From Chitinophaga pinensis (GTDB lineage Bacteria > Bacteroidota > Bacteroidia > Chitinophagales > Chitinophagaceae): a DNA stretch of 7,137 bases. A model generated the notes under the pieces. It was not told the DNA's origin and searched no databases. It worked only from the letters and a program-made list of their open reading frames with translations. Shown in pieces: positions 1-5,461 of this stretch (within the stretch, counting starts at the first letter, position 1; each line of letters opens with the position of its first letter). A program made the position numbers and the translations under genes. The stretch lies in NCBI GenBank assembly GCA_943324055.2, contig CALPKD020000058.1, forward strand, positions 1 to 7,137, read 5' to 3'.

Positions 1-171
1 AATCAAGCAGATGATGTATTTGATATGAGCATTGAAAAACTATTCGAGCAAGAAAATGATTTCAAAGAAGTAATCAAGAAAAGAGAAATCTATCAAGTAC
101 TTGAAATAGCTACTGACAAAATTGAGGACGTTTCAAACGTAATCGAATCTATTATCATCAAGTACGCTTAA
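1..171 (+). CDS. DUF47/PhoU-like phosphate transport regulator, C-terminal fragment
   Basis: This is the 3' end of a gene that begins before the window; 56 residues are visible in frame 1, ending in TAA at 169-171. The fragment is charged and helical. It contains a KKREIYQVLEIATDKIEDVS segment followed by an NVIESIIIKYA tail, which resembles the last helix of DUF47 (PhoU-like, Pit accessory) proteins, where a K/R-x-E-I-Y...L-E-x-A-T-D-x-x-E-D-V-x-N-V pattern is typical. Family members are cytoplasmic helical-bundle proteins of about 200-220 residues, usually encoded directly before a PiT phosphate transporter and thought to modulate it. Here the stop lies 11 nt before the transporter start, so the two are almost certainly cotranscribed. 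The assignment rests on a short fragment plus the diagnostic neighbour. Metal-binding residues, if any, lie outside the window. Confidence 0.85.
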   Translation, partial: NQADDVFDMSIEKLFEQENDFKEVIKKREIYQVLEIATDKIEDVSNVIESIIIKYA

Positions 172-182
172 TTTAACTCAAG

Positions 183-1895
183 ATGACATTATTAATTATT
201 ATTATAGCCCTTGCTCTGGTTTTTGATTATATCAATGGATTTCATGACGCGGCTAACTCTATTGCTACCGTTGTATCTACAAAGGTATTAACCCCATTGC
301 AAGCGGTTTTATGGGCTGCGCTTTTCAACTCAGTAGCTTACTGGATATTTAAAGACCACGCAGTTGCCAATTCCATCAGCAAAACAGTGTATAAAGAATT
401 TATTACTTTACCGGTAATTTTTTCTGGTTTACTTGCTGCTATTTTCTGGAACTTACTTACCTGGTGGTATGGTATTCCTTCATCTTCCTCTCATACATTG
501 ATTGGAGGTTTTGCGGGTGCAGCCATTGCGCATGCCTTAATGATTAAAGGAATTGATTTCCCTTGGGCGAAGATTGTGGATGCGGACACTATCATGAAAA
601 CAGTTTTATTTATTTTCCTAGCACCTATCATAGGGATTATCATTTCTGTATTTATTACAGTGGTTACCATCATGCGAAATATTTGGTGGCGAATGGTGAT
701 TATTAGTCTTGCGACATTGGGTACTGTATTGATGTTTGATAAGTTCGAGGATAGCAAGATTAACGAAAACGTTCAAAAGTTTTATGGTGTAGATAAATAC
801 AAAAAAGAAATTGCGAATATTAAGGGAGATTTATTGAAAAAAAGTGGAGATACTGTTCTATTGGCTAAATTAACTTTGAATGAAACTAAATTAGAAAAAG
901 CCAACGCATCCTATGAACTTGTCCATCCTTACTTAACCGATTTTGATGTATTAGGTGCTAATAAAATTGCAGCAACTGCCAATGAAAAAGGCTGGTTAAG
1001 CGCAGTGGCTACTAGTAAACTTAAGGATGAAGTACGTAATGCAAATGACTTTTTAACTTTAGAGGCAAGAGCTGCCGAAAATGACTCTGCAAAGCAAGTG
1101 TACGATGTCGCTAAGGAAAAAACAGAGGCTTATAAAGAGCCATTAAAACTATATCTAGCAGGCACTATTACCATGGATTCTGCAATTGTAACAATGAATG
1201 GCATTTATCCTATTCAGGCTATAAACATTGAAAAGGTTCAAGCTAAAATTTCAAAGTTCAATATTCAAAAAACATTCGCAAGCGAGATTGATAAAGCAGA
1301 TAATTCTATTATCGTTTATGGTATCATTGGCGCTTCTATTTTGTTTATGTTGATTTACTTATATGTAGAAAAAATTAAAACACCTACCGCACACACGGTT
1401 GCCAATATGTTTAAAAAATTACAGCTATTTAGTTCGGCTGCATTTAGTATTGGACACGGTGGTAATGATGCACAAAAGGTAATGGGTATTATTGGTGCCG
1501 CATTAATTGCGAGTGGGAGCATCCAAGACTTTGGTCAATTGCCAAGCTGGGTGCCTGTAGCTTGTTACTTAGCAATTGGTTTAGGCACCATGAGTGGTGG
1601 TTGGAAAATTGTTAAAACAATGGGTTCTAAAATCACTAAAGTAACTCCATTAGAAGGCGTTGCCGCTGAAACAGCAGGTGCATTTACTTTGTTCTTTACG
1701 GGTCAAATGGGTATTCCTGTTTCTACGACACATACTATTACTGGTTCAATTATTGGAGTTGGTGCCACCAAGCGTTTAAGTGCAGTAAGATGGGGCGTTA
1801 CTACCAACCTATTGTGGGCGTGGGTATTAACGATTCCTGTTAGTGCGACACTTGCAGCAATCACTTATTTTATTGTTACCTTTTTTATGAAATAG
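183..1895 (+). CDS. pit: PiT-family inorganic phosphate transporter with long central soluble domain
   Basis: This is a 570-residue inner-membrane protein of the PiT (PHO4/SLC20) family, which takes up inorganic phosphate, usually as a metal-phosphate complex with H+ or as Na+-phosphate symport. Both inverted-repeat signatures are intact. The N-terminal half has GFHDAANSIATVVST (residues 19-33) and GIPSSSSHTLIGG (97-109). The C-terminal half has GHGGNDAQKVMGI (424-436) and GIPVSTTHTITGS (510-522). Membrane segments surround these, and the last runs to about residue 568. Between the halves, residues about 188-374 form a lysine-, glutamate- and alanine-rich, probably helical non-membrane domain, flanked by membrane segments at about 168-186 and 376-395. 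This makes the protein longer than E. coli PitA (499 residues). ATG 183 is chosen because it sits 11 nt after the upstream stop and the first membrane helix begins at once. No clear Shine-Dalgarno is present. The ion specificity cannot be read from the sequence. Confidence 0.95.
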   Translation: MTLLIIIIALALVFDYINGFHDAANSIATVVSTKVLTPLQAVLWAALFNSVAYWIFKDHAVANSISKTVYKEFITLPVIFSGLLAAIFWNLLTWWYGIPSSSSHTLIGGFAGAAIAHALMIKGIDFPWAKIVDADTIMKTVLFIFLAPIIGIIISVFITVVTIMRNIWWRMVIISLATLGTVLMFDKFEDSKINENVQKFYGVDKYKKEIANIKGDLLKKSGDTVLLAKLTLNETKLEKANASYELVHPYLTDFDVLGANKIAATANEKGWLSAVATSKLKDEVRNANDFLTLEARAAENDSAKQVYDVAKEKTEAYKEPLKLYLAGTITMDSAIVTMNGIYPIQAINIEKVQAKISKFNIQKTFASEIDKADNSIIVYGIIGASILFMLIYLYVEKIKTPTAHTVANMFKKLQLFSSAAFSIGHGGNDAQKVMGIIGAALIASGSIQDFGQLPSWVPVACYLAIGLGTMSGGWKIVKTMGSKITKVTPLEGVAAETAGAFTLFFTGQMGIPVSTTHTITGSIIGVGATKRLSAVRWGVTTNLLWAWVLTIPVSATLAAITYFIVTFFMK

Positions 1896-1910
1896 AAGAT
1901 CGTCGATCTT
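1896..1910. repeat. Short palindrome directly after the pit stop codon
   Basis: AAGATCG and CGATCTT (1896-1902 and 1904-1910) form a perfect inverted repeat around a single centre base. It begins at the first base after the TAG of the transporter. In RNA it could fold as a 6-bp stem with a 3-nt loop, immediately before the stronger terminator hairpin. It may be part of the 3' end structure or a chance palindrome; no function is evident. Confidence 0.35.
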
Positions 1911-1915
1911 ATTTT

Positions 1916-1951
1916 AAAATCCCTCCGAATAAATTCGGAGGGATTTTTTTT
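1916..1951 (+). terminator. Rho-independent terminator of the DUF47-pit unit
   Basis: A 14-bp stem pairs 1916-1929 with 1934-1947. Its core CCCTCCGAA pairs with TTCGGAGGG, closed by a TAAA tetraloop, and it runs into a T tract (1944-1951). It lies 20 nt after the transporter stop. It is the strongest intrinsic terminator in the window and separates the phosphate genes from the small glycogen-binding gene downstream. Confidence 0.93.
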
Positions 1952-1968
1952 GCAAAGGAATTTACTCA

Positions 1969-1999
1969 TTTAAGCAACTACTAAGTTGGGTTACTTTTG
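1969..1999 (+). promoter_or_regulatory. Bacteroidota-type promoter for the CBM48 gene
   Basis: TACTTTTG at 1992-1999 matches the Bacteroidota -7 consensus TAnnTTTG exactly. TTTA at 1969-1972, 19 nt upstream, approximates the -33 TTTG element. Transcription would start near 2006, leaving a leader of about 27 nt before the ATG at 2034. The position, just after a strong terminator and before a gene, supports the call. The start site itself is inferred. Confidence 0.6.
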
Positions 2000-2033
2000 T
2001 TTTACCCTTGTATTAATTTAAAAATAGGATCCC

Positions 2034-2321
2034 ATGATAGAGAAAAAATATTTTAAGACAAAGGATTATTGTAAAGTAAAATTCAGTTTCGCAAGTGAAG
2101 GAAAAAAAGTAGAGCTACTTGGATTAAACAATGATTGGAGAAAACCAGTGTTAATGGCTAAAGACAACAATGGATTTTTTACCGCCTCAGTAAATTTGCC
2201 AATAGATAGCACACATGAGTTTAAATACCTAGTCGACAAAAAGGCTTGGTTCAATGATGCTGAAACAGAACAACAAGCAACGAATGTATTTGGTACCACA
2301 AATAGTATAGTAATCCTCTAA
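2034..2321 (+). CDS. Stand-alone CBM48/AMPK-beta-like glycogen-binding domain protein (isoamylase early-set domain)
   Basis: This is a 95-residue protein with no signal peptide, so probably cytoplasmic, consisting almost entirely of one early-set carbohydrate-binding domain. Visible pattern: VELLGLNNDW (residues 26-35), M41 with the following NNGFF turn, SVNLP (52-56), HEFKYLVD (61-68), AW (71-72) and FGTTNSIV (86-93). By eye, the five residues that contact glycogen in the AMPK beta1 domain (W100, K126, W133, L146, N150) correspond to W35, K64, W72, F86 and N90, with one extra residue between the second and third. The binding surface therefore looks intact, and alpha-glucan binding is a reasonable inference. 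There is no catalytic domain: in branching enzyme and isoamylase this module is fused to a GH13 domain. ATG 2034 is chosen because an in-frame TAG lies 9 nt upstream. The gene has its own promoter and no functional link to its neighbours is evident. Confidence 0.88.
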   Translation: MIEKKYFKTKDYCKVKFSFASEGKKVELLGLNNDWRKPVLMAKDNNGFFTASVNLPIDSTHEFKYLVDKKAWFNDAETEQQATNVFGTTNSIVIL

Positions 2322-2438
2322 CGAATGTGCAGTAATCTTCATAAAAAATCTCACGGAGGTAATAGCATTTAGTATTAAGGTTTTAATCGGTCATAATAAA
2401 TTAGATCATAGAACTAATTTATTATTAGCTTTATATCT
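2322..2438 (+). promoter_or_regulatory. Intergenic leader upstream of the TonB receptor gene; weak promoter candidate only
   Basis: This 117-nt gap must contain either a promoter for the receptor gene or readthrough from the CBM48 gene, because no T-tract terminator follows that gene. The only near match to the Bacteroidota -7 element is TAGCTTTA at 2426-2433 (seven of eight positions). It has no TTTG at the expected -33 distance and would give an almost leaderless transcript. The dominant structure is the inverted repeat at 2393-2425, listed separately. Confidence 0.25.
2393..2425. repeat. Perfect 12-bp inverted repeat just upstream of the TonB receptor start
   Basis: ATAATAAATTAG (2393-2404) and CTAATTTATTAT (2414-2425) are exact reverse complements separated by 9 nt. 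Inside the spacer, TC (2406-2407) can pair with GA (2411-2412) after one A-A mismatch, leaving a 3-nt loop. The repeat ends 13 nt before the ATG at 2439. It could be an operator for a dimeric repressor, a leader hairpin affecting translation start, or a weak terminator for the preceding gene. No run of T follows it, which makes the terminator reading less likely. The stem is AT-rich, so some chance contribution is possible. Confidence 0.55.
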
Positions 2439-4502
2439 ATGAGGATATTGTTTTTATTTACTTGTTTCCTGTTAGTTTCTAATAATAGTTTTGGGCAAAT
2501 TCAGGACAGTAATTACAACCCACTTACTACCGTCATTGTTTCAGCAAATAAGCTTACCGAAAAAAGAACCGAATCCCCTATTGCTATTTCGCTATTGAGT
2601 CAACAGCTTATAGAGCTAACTAAAGCAAGTAGAATTGATTTTTTATTAAACAAGGTGAGTGGGGTATATATGCCCACTATTGGCAATGAACAACATATGA
2701 TGGCAATTCGCCAACCCATATCCCTAAAGGGCTTATACCTTTACTTGGAGGACGGTATGCCTATCAGAACCAGCGGCTTGTTTAGTAATAATGCACTTAT
2801 CGAAATCAATACGGCCAATATTCATAGCATTGAGGTAATCAAAGGACCTGCATCGGCGCTTTATGGGGCAGAGGCAATTGGCGGCGTTGTAAATATTTTA
2901 ACCAAATCAGGCAGCGCGTATCCTACTTTGATTTTAAACAGTCAGTTGAATACATTAGGATTAAAGAAGCTAGAGACAAGCTGGTCTGGCCCAACCAAAA
3001 AGGGAACTTGGATTGTAAATGGGGCATGGGCAGACCAAAAAAATGGACCAATTGAATATAGCAACTTCTCAAAAAAAGCGATTAGTGCACGTCATGACTT
3101 TTTATTAGGTGCTAAATGGAAGGGGTATCAAACGTTACAATGGATCGACTATTATGCCCAAATGACTGGATCTGTAGATAGCATTCATTTTGCACAGAAA
3201 AATTTTAATTCGCTTCAAACCTTTACCTATCGTAAAATTAATAGTTTTAGAGCAAGGCAAAATTTACAATATCAATGGAACGCGAATAGTACTTCTGTTT
3301 TGAATGTCATGTATCGGAATAATACCATGGATCAAAATCCAACCTATTCCATTGCGGCCACATCCAACCCTGTAAAATTTAAGGGTCAGGAAAACAGTAA
3401 TCATTTTGATAGTTACGTACTAGACCTTCAACATATTTGGAATCTGAAAAATATTAAAAGTAAAATAATTGTGGGGGGCTATTTGGATATTACAAAACAA
3501 AATTTAATAGCACACTATATTGATATTTATAAAGATACGGTGCTAGGCAAGTACACTAGGTTTAGTTATTTGAATCCAGACTCCCTCCTCACCACTTACA
3601 ACACACAAATTAATAATAAGGCGGTGTACCTAAATTTAATTACCCAATTAACTAAAACTATAAAATGGAACATGACTTTGCGTTATGACCAATTTGAATA
3701 CTTGTTTAATAATAAATTAAAATCAGGTACACCTTCCGCAAATAATTATTTTACAAATTGGTCCCCTAAACTTGGCTTTACGTATAATAAAAATAACTTT
3801 GGCGGATACTTTAACTACAGCGAAGGTTTTGTACCGCCGCAAATTACAGAAATCTACAACGCAATTAGAGTACCGTATTTGCTGCCGCAGCAATTTAAGA
3901 ATAGCGAAATAGGTGTTTGGTATCAATTTAAAAAATGGTACGCCGAAGTATCCATTTATCAGCTATTAGGCAAAAATGAAATTATATCTGTTCGACAAAC
4001 AGATGGCGTGAACCTCAATCAAAATTCAGGTAATACAAAACATATTGGCATTGAGTACCAAGTTAAATACAGACTAAATTCATTTGTACAATTTCATTGG
4101 AACGGGACCAATGCAAAACACACCTATTTGAATACCTTGATAAAAGGAGTGGATGTGAGTGGCAAAGAAATGAATGCAGCGCCTCACTTTTTTAGTAACA
4201 TTAGTATGTATTGGAAAACGCGCAAGGCATTACAAGGATCTCTAGAATGGCAACATCAGTCTAGTTATTTTATGGATGAAACCAATGCAACAAAATATCC
4301 AGGATTTGATGTGCTTAATGTACGAATGGCCTATACAATCGGGCAAAGTGAAATTTGGATGAACTTATTAAATGCTACCGACACCTATTACTCCACCATG
4401 GCGACAAAAAATTTTAGCGTTAAGGGTAATAATGGATACGCTTACTATATAGGAGAGCCTAGGAATATTTCCCTTGGTTGGAAATGGACTATAAAAAAAT
4501 AA
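2439..4502 (+). CDS. TonB-dependent outer-membrane receptor, FecA/CirA-like size
   Basis: This is a 687-residue outer-membrane active transporter that draws energy from TonB-ExbB-ExbD. Residues 1-19 are a signal peptide (hydrophobic FLFTCFLLVS core, likely cut after SFG). TTVIVSA (30-36) looks like a TonB box. Residues about 42-156 are the plug: LLNKVSGVYM, then the LYLEDGMPIRTSG strand-turn (100-113), IEVIKGPASALYGAEAIGG (131-149) and VVNILTK (150-156). The remainder, rich in alternating aromatic strands, is a 22-strand-type barrel ending in ISLGWKWTIKK. There is no N-terminal carboxypeptidase-like domain and no SusD partner, so a polysaccharide-utilisation SusC role is unlikely. A chelated metal, cofactor or other small ligand is more plausible, but no substrate-specific motif was recognised. 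ATG 2439 is the first start after an in-frame TAA at 2415 and directly precedes the signal peptide. The terminator lies at the stop codon. Confidence 0.94.
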   Translation: MRILFLFTCFLLVSNNSFGQIQDSNYNPLTTVIVSANKLTEKRTESPIAISLLSQQLIELTKASRIDFLLNKVSGVYMPTIGNEQHMMAIRQPISLKGLYLYLEDGMPIRTSGLFSNNALIEINTANIHSIEVIKGPASALYGAEAIGGVVNILTKSGSAYPTLILNSQLNTLGLKKLETSWSGPTKKGTWIVNGAWADQKNGPIEYSNFSKKAISARHDFLLGAKWKGYQTLQWIDYYAQMTGSVDSIHFAQKNFNSLQTFTYRKINSFRARQNLQYQWNANSTSVLNVMYRNNTMDQNPTYSIAATSNPVKFKGQENSNHFDSYVLDLQHIWNLKNIKSKIIVGGYLDITKQNLIAHYIDIYKDTVLGKYTRFSYLNPDSLLTTYNTQINNKAVYLNLITQLTKTIKWNMTLRYDQFEYLFNNKLKSGTPSANNYFTNWSPKLGFTYNKNNFGGYFNYSEGFVPPQITEIYNAIRVPYLLPQQFKNSEIGVWYQFKKWYAEVSIYQLLGKNEIISVRQTDGVNLNQNSGNTKHIGIEYQVKYRLNSFVQFHWNGTNAKHTYLNTLIKGVDVSGKEMNAAPHFFSNISMYWKTRKALQGSLEWQHQSSYFMDETNATKYPGFDVLNVRMAYTIGQSEIWMNLLNATDTYYSTMATKNFSVKGNNGYAYYIGEPRNISLGWKWTIKK

Positions 4503-4526
4503 GAAGCCCAAGGGCTTCTTATTTTT
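4493..4526. terminator. Bidirectional intrinsic terminator between convergent genes
   Basis: A 14-bp stem pairs 4495-4508 with 4513-4526 around a 4-nt loop; the core AAGAAGCC pairs with GGCTTCTT. The hairpin overlaps the stop codon of the TonB receptor gene (4500-4502). The T run at 4522-4526 serves the plus strand. The A run at 4493-4499 gives a T run for transcripts arriving on the minus strand from the GLPGLI gene. Confidence 0.88.
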
Positions 4527-4539
4527 AATTTTATCTTAA

Positions 4540-4567
4540 ATTTGTTGTCAACCTATTGACAACAAAT
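4540..4567 (-). terminator. Perfect 12-bp stem-loop after the GLPGLI gene
   Basis: ATTTGTTGTCAA (4540-4551) and TTGACAACAAAT (4556-4567) pair perfectly around a CCTA loop. On the minus strand the hairpin starts 14 nt after the GLPGLI stop and ends in only three T residues before mixed sequence. It is therefore either a weak terminator or a 3'-end stabilising hairpin backed up by the bidirectional terminator beyond it. A protein-binding palindrome cannot be excluded. Confidence 0.6.
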
Positions 4568-4581
4568 AGTTACCTAATCAA

Positions 4582-5427
4582 TTAGTTGTTCGATCTAATA
4601 CTGATTCCGCCCATTCTCATACCACCACCTTTTTGCATTTCTTCCATAATCTTCTTAAGGCTATCTTGGAACTGAGCTCTAGTCATTTTGTCTCCTTTAG
4701 TAGGTTGTACTAATTCCTTTTTAGGATACTTAGCAGTTATTTCTACCGCAGTTGTAACAGTTGCTCCGTTGTCATTGTCAATTTCTAAAATGGCACCTGG
4801 CAAACCAGCATAATTATCAGGACCAACTGAAACAGGTATTTGTTCTGTATACCAAACCGCCACTTCCACTTCATTAGGCTTGATTTCCGCAGCTGCAGTT
4901 GCGCTTGAATCTCTATTAGCTCTTGGTCTTCCGCCACCACCACCAAAACGCATGGTCATCTGAGGAGACGAAACAGTAGTAGTTGCTTTTTTACATAAGT
5001 ACTTAGCAATCGTCTTTGTTTCGTCAGAAATTTTCCATTTGAAAGTTTTTGTCGAATCTACAATCAAAAATTCTTTCTCTAAAAAGGCACGGGCTTCATA
5101 TTGTGTTTGGCCAGCGATATCTGTAAAAATAGTCGCTTCCATACCTCTAAAATTAAAACGTTGGCCTCCTCTGTCGCCACCATTGTTTGCAAATGGGTCT
5201 GGCGCTTCGTCATCAGCCGCAGTGCGATATAAGCTTGACTGGCCATTAAACAACAATTCGAACTTGTCTGTTCTGAATTCCGGGATTCTAGCGCGCATTT
5301 CCGGATCAGTAATGGAACGGTACATGTTTACTTTACGTTCGTAAACAATTTTACCTTCTTTCATTTGCGCTGACACCATGGTTACAGAAACCAATGCAAG
5401 TGCCATTATAAATAGTGCTTTTTTCAT
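4582..5427 (-). CDS. GLPGLI family secreted protein
   Basis: This is a 281-residue exported protein of the GLPGLI family (TIGR01200), which is nearly confined to Bacteroidota and has no established function. A signal peptide spans residues 1-20 (MKKALFIMALALVSVTMVSA, then Q21), so it is probably periplasmic. The mature start GKIVYERKVNM is typical. Residues 130-149 carry the WKISDETKTIAKYLCKKAT segment, with one conserved-type cysteine (C145). The name motif occurs as YAGLPGAILEID (206-217), with A in place of the usual L. It follows WYTEQIPVSVGP (192-203). Odd features are glycine- and charge-rich low-complexity patches (82-90, 161-172) and a met/gly-rich tail (266-274), possibly lineage-specific linkers. 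The gene begins 34 nt after the outer-membrane barrel gene and is likely cotranscribed with it, a recurrent arrangement that suggests a joint role at the cell envelope. Confidence 0.92.
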   Translation of the reverse strand: MKKALFIMALALVSVTMVSAQMKEGKIVYERKVNMYRSITDPEMRARIPEFRTDKFELLFNGQSSLYRTAADDEAPDPFANNGGDRGGQRFNFRGMEATIFTDIAGQTQYEARAFLEKEFLIVDSTKTFKWKISDETKTIAKYLCKKATTTVSSPQMTMRFGGGGGRPRANRDSSATAAAEIKPNEVEVAVWYTEQIPVSVGPDNYAGLPGAILEIDNDNGATVTTAVEITAKYPKKELVQPTKGDKMTRAQFQDSLKKIMEEMQKGGGMRMGGISIRSNN

Positions 5428-5452
5428 ATTAGTGTTTAAGCTTTTAATTATT

Positions 5453-5460
5453 CAAATTTA
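5453..5460 (-). promoter_or_regulatory. Possible internal -7 element before the GLPGLI gene
   Basis: On the minus strand TAAATTTG matches TAnnTTTG exactly, and it lies in the 34-nt gap between the barrel gene and the GLPGLI gene. A start about 7 nt downstream would leave a leader of about 20 nt. No TTTG or TTG is present at the expected -33 distance, and the gap is AT-rich, so this could be a chance match inside an operon. Confidence 0.3.
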
Positions 5461-5461
5461 G

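Noticed and set aside
491..757. Open frame on the minus strand inside the phosphate transporter gene
   Set aside because: It lies wholly within the PiT coding region and shows no family resemblance; the intact PiT motifs on the plus strand explain the sequence.
1988..2008. Possible hairpin between GGGTTAC and a downstream TTTACCC
   Set aside because: The arms do not pair fully, and the stretch is better explained by the -7 promoter element TACTTTTG.
2066..2299. Open frame on the minus strand opposite the CBM48 gene
   Set aside because: It is a shadow of a well-supported small gene; the plus-strand product matches a known domain along its length.
2355..2359. GGAGG, a Shine-Dalgarno-like site after the CBM48 gene
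   Set aside because: No usable start codon follows at a suitable distance; the next codons reach a stop quickly, and the receptor ATG is about 80 nt away.
3723..3926. Open frame on the minus strand inside the TonB receptor gene
   Set aside because: It is short, has no recognisable domain, and is fully covered by the receptor barrel.
2439..4502. Reading the TonB receptor as a SusC-type glycan importer because a glucan-binding gene precedes it
   Set aside because: There is no SusD gene, no N-terminal carboxypeptidase-like domain and no glycoside hydrolase nearby. The preceding CBM48 protein lacks a signal peptide and so is in a different compartment.
5039..5344. Open frame on the plus strand opposite the GLPGLI gene
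   Set aside because: It has no recognisable domain and no promoter or ribosome site, and the minus-strand GLPGLI protein is clearly the real product.
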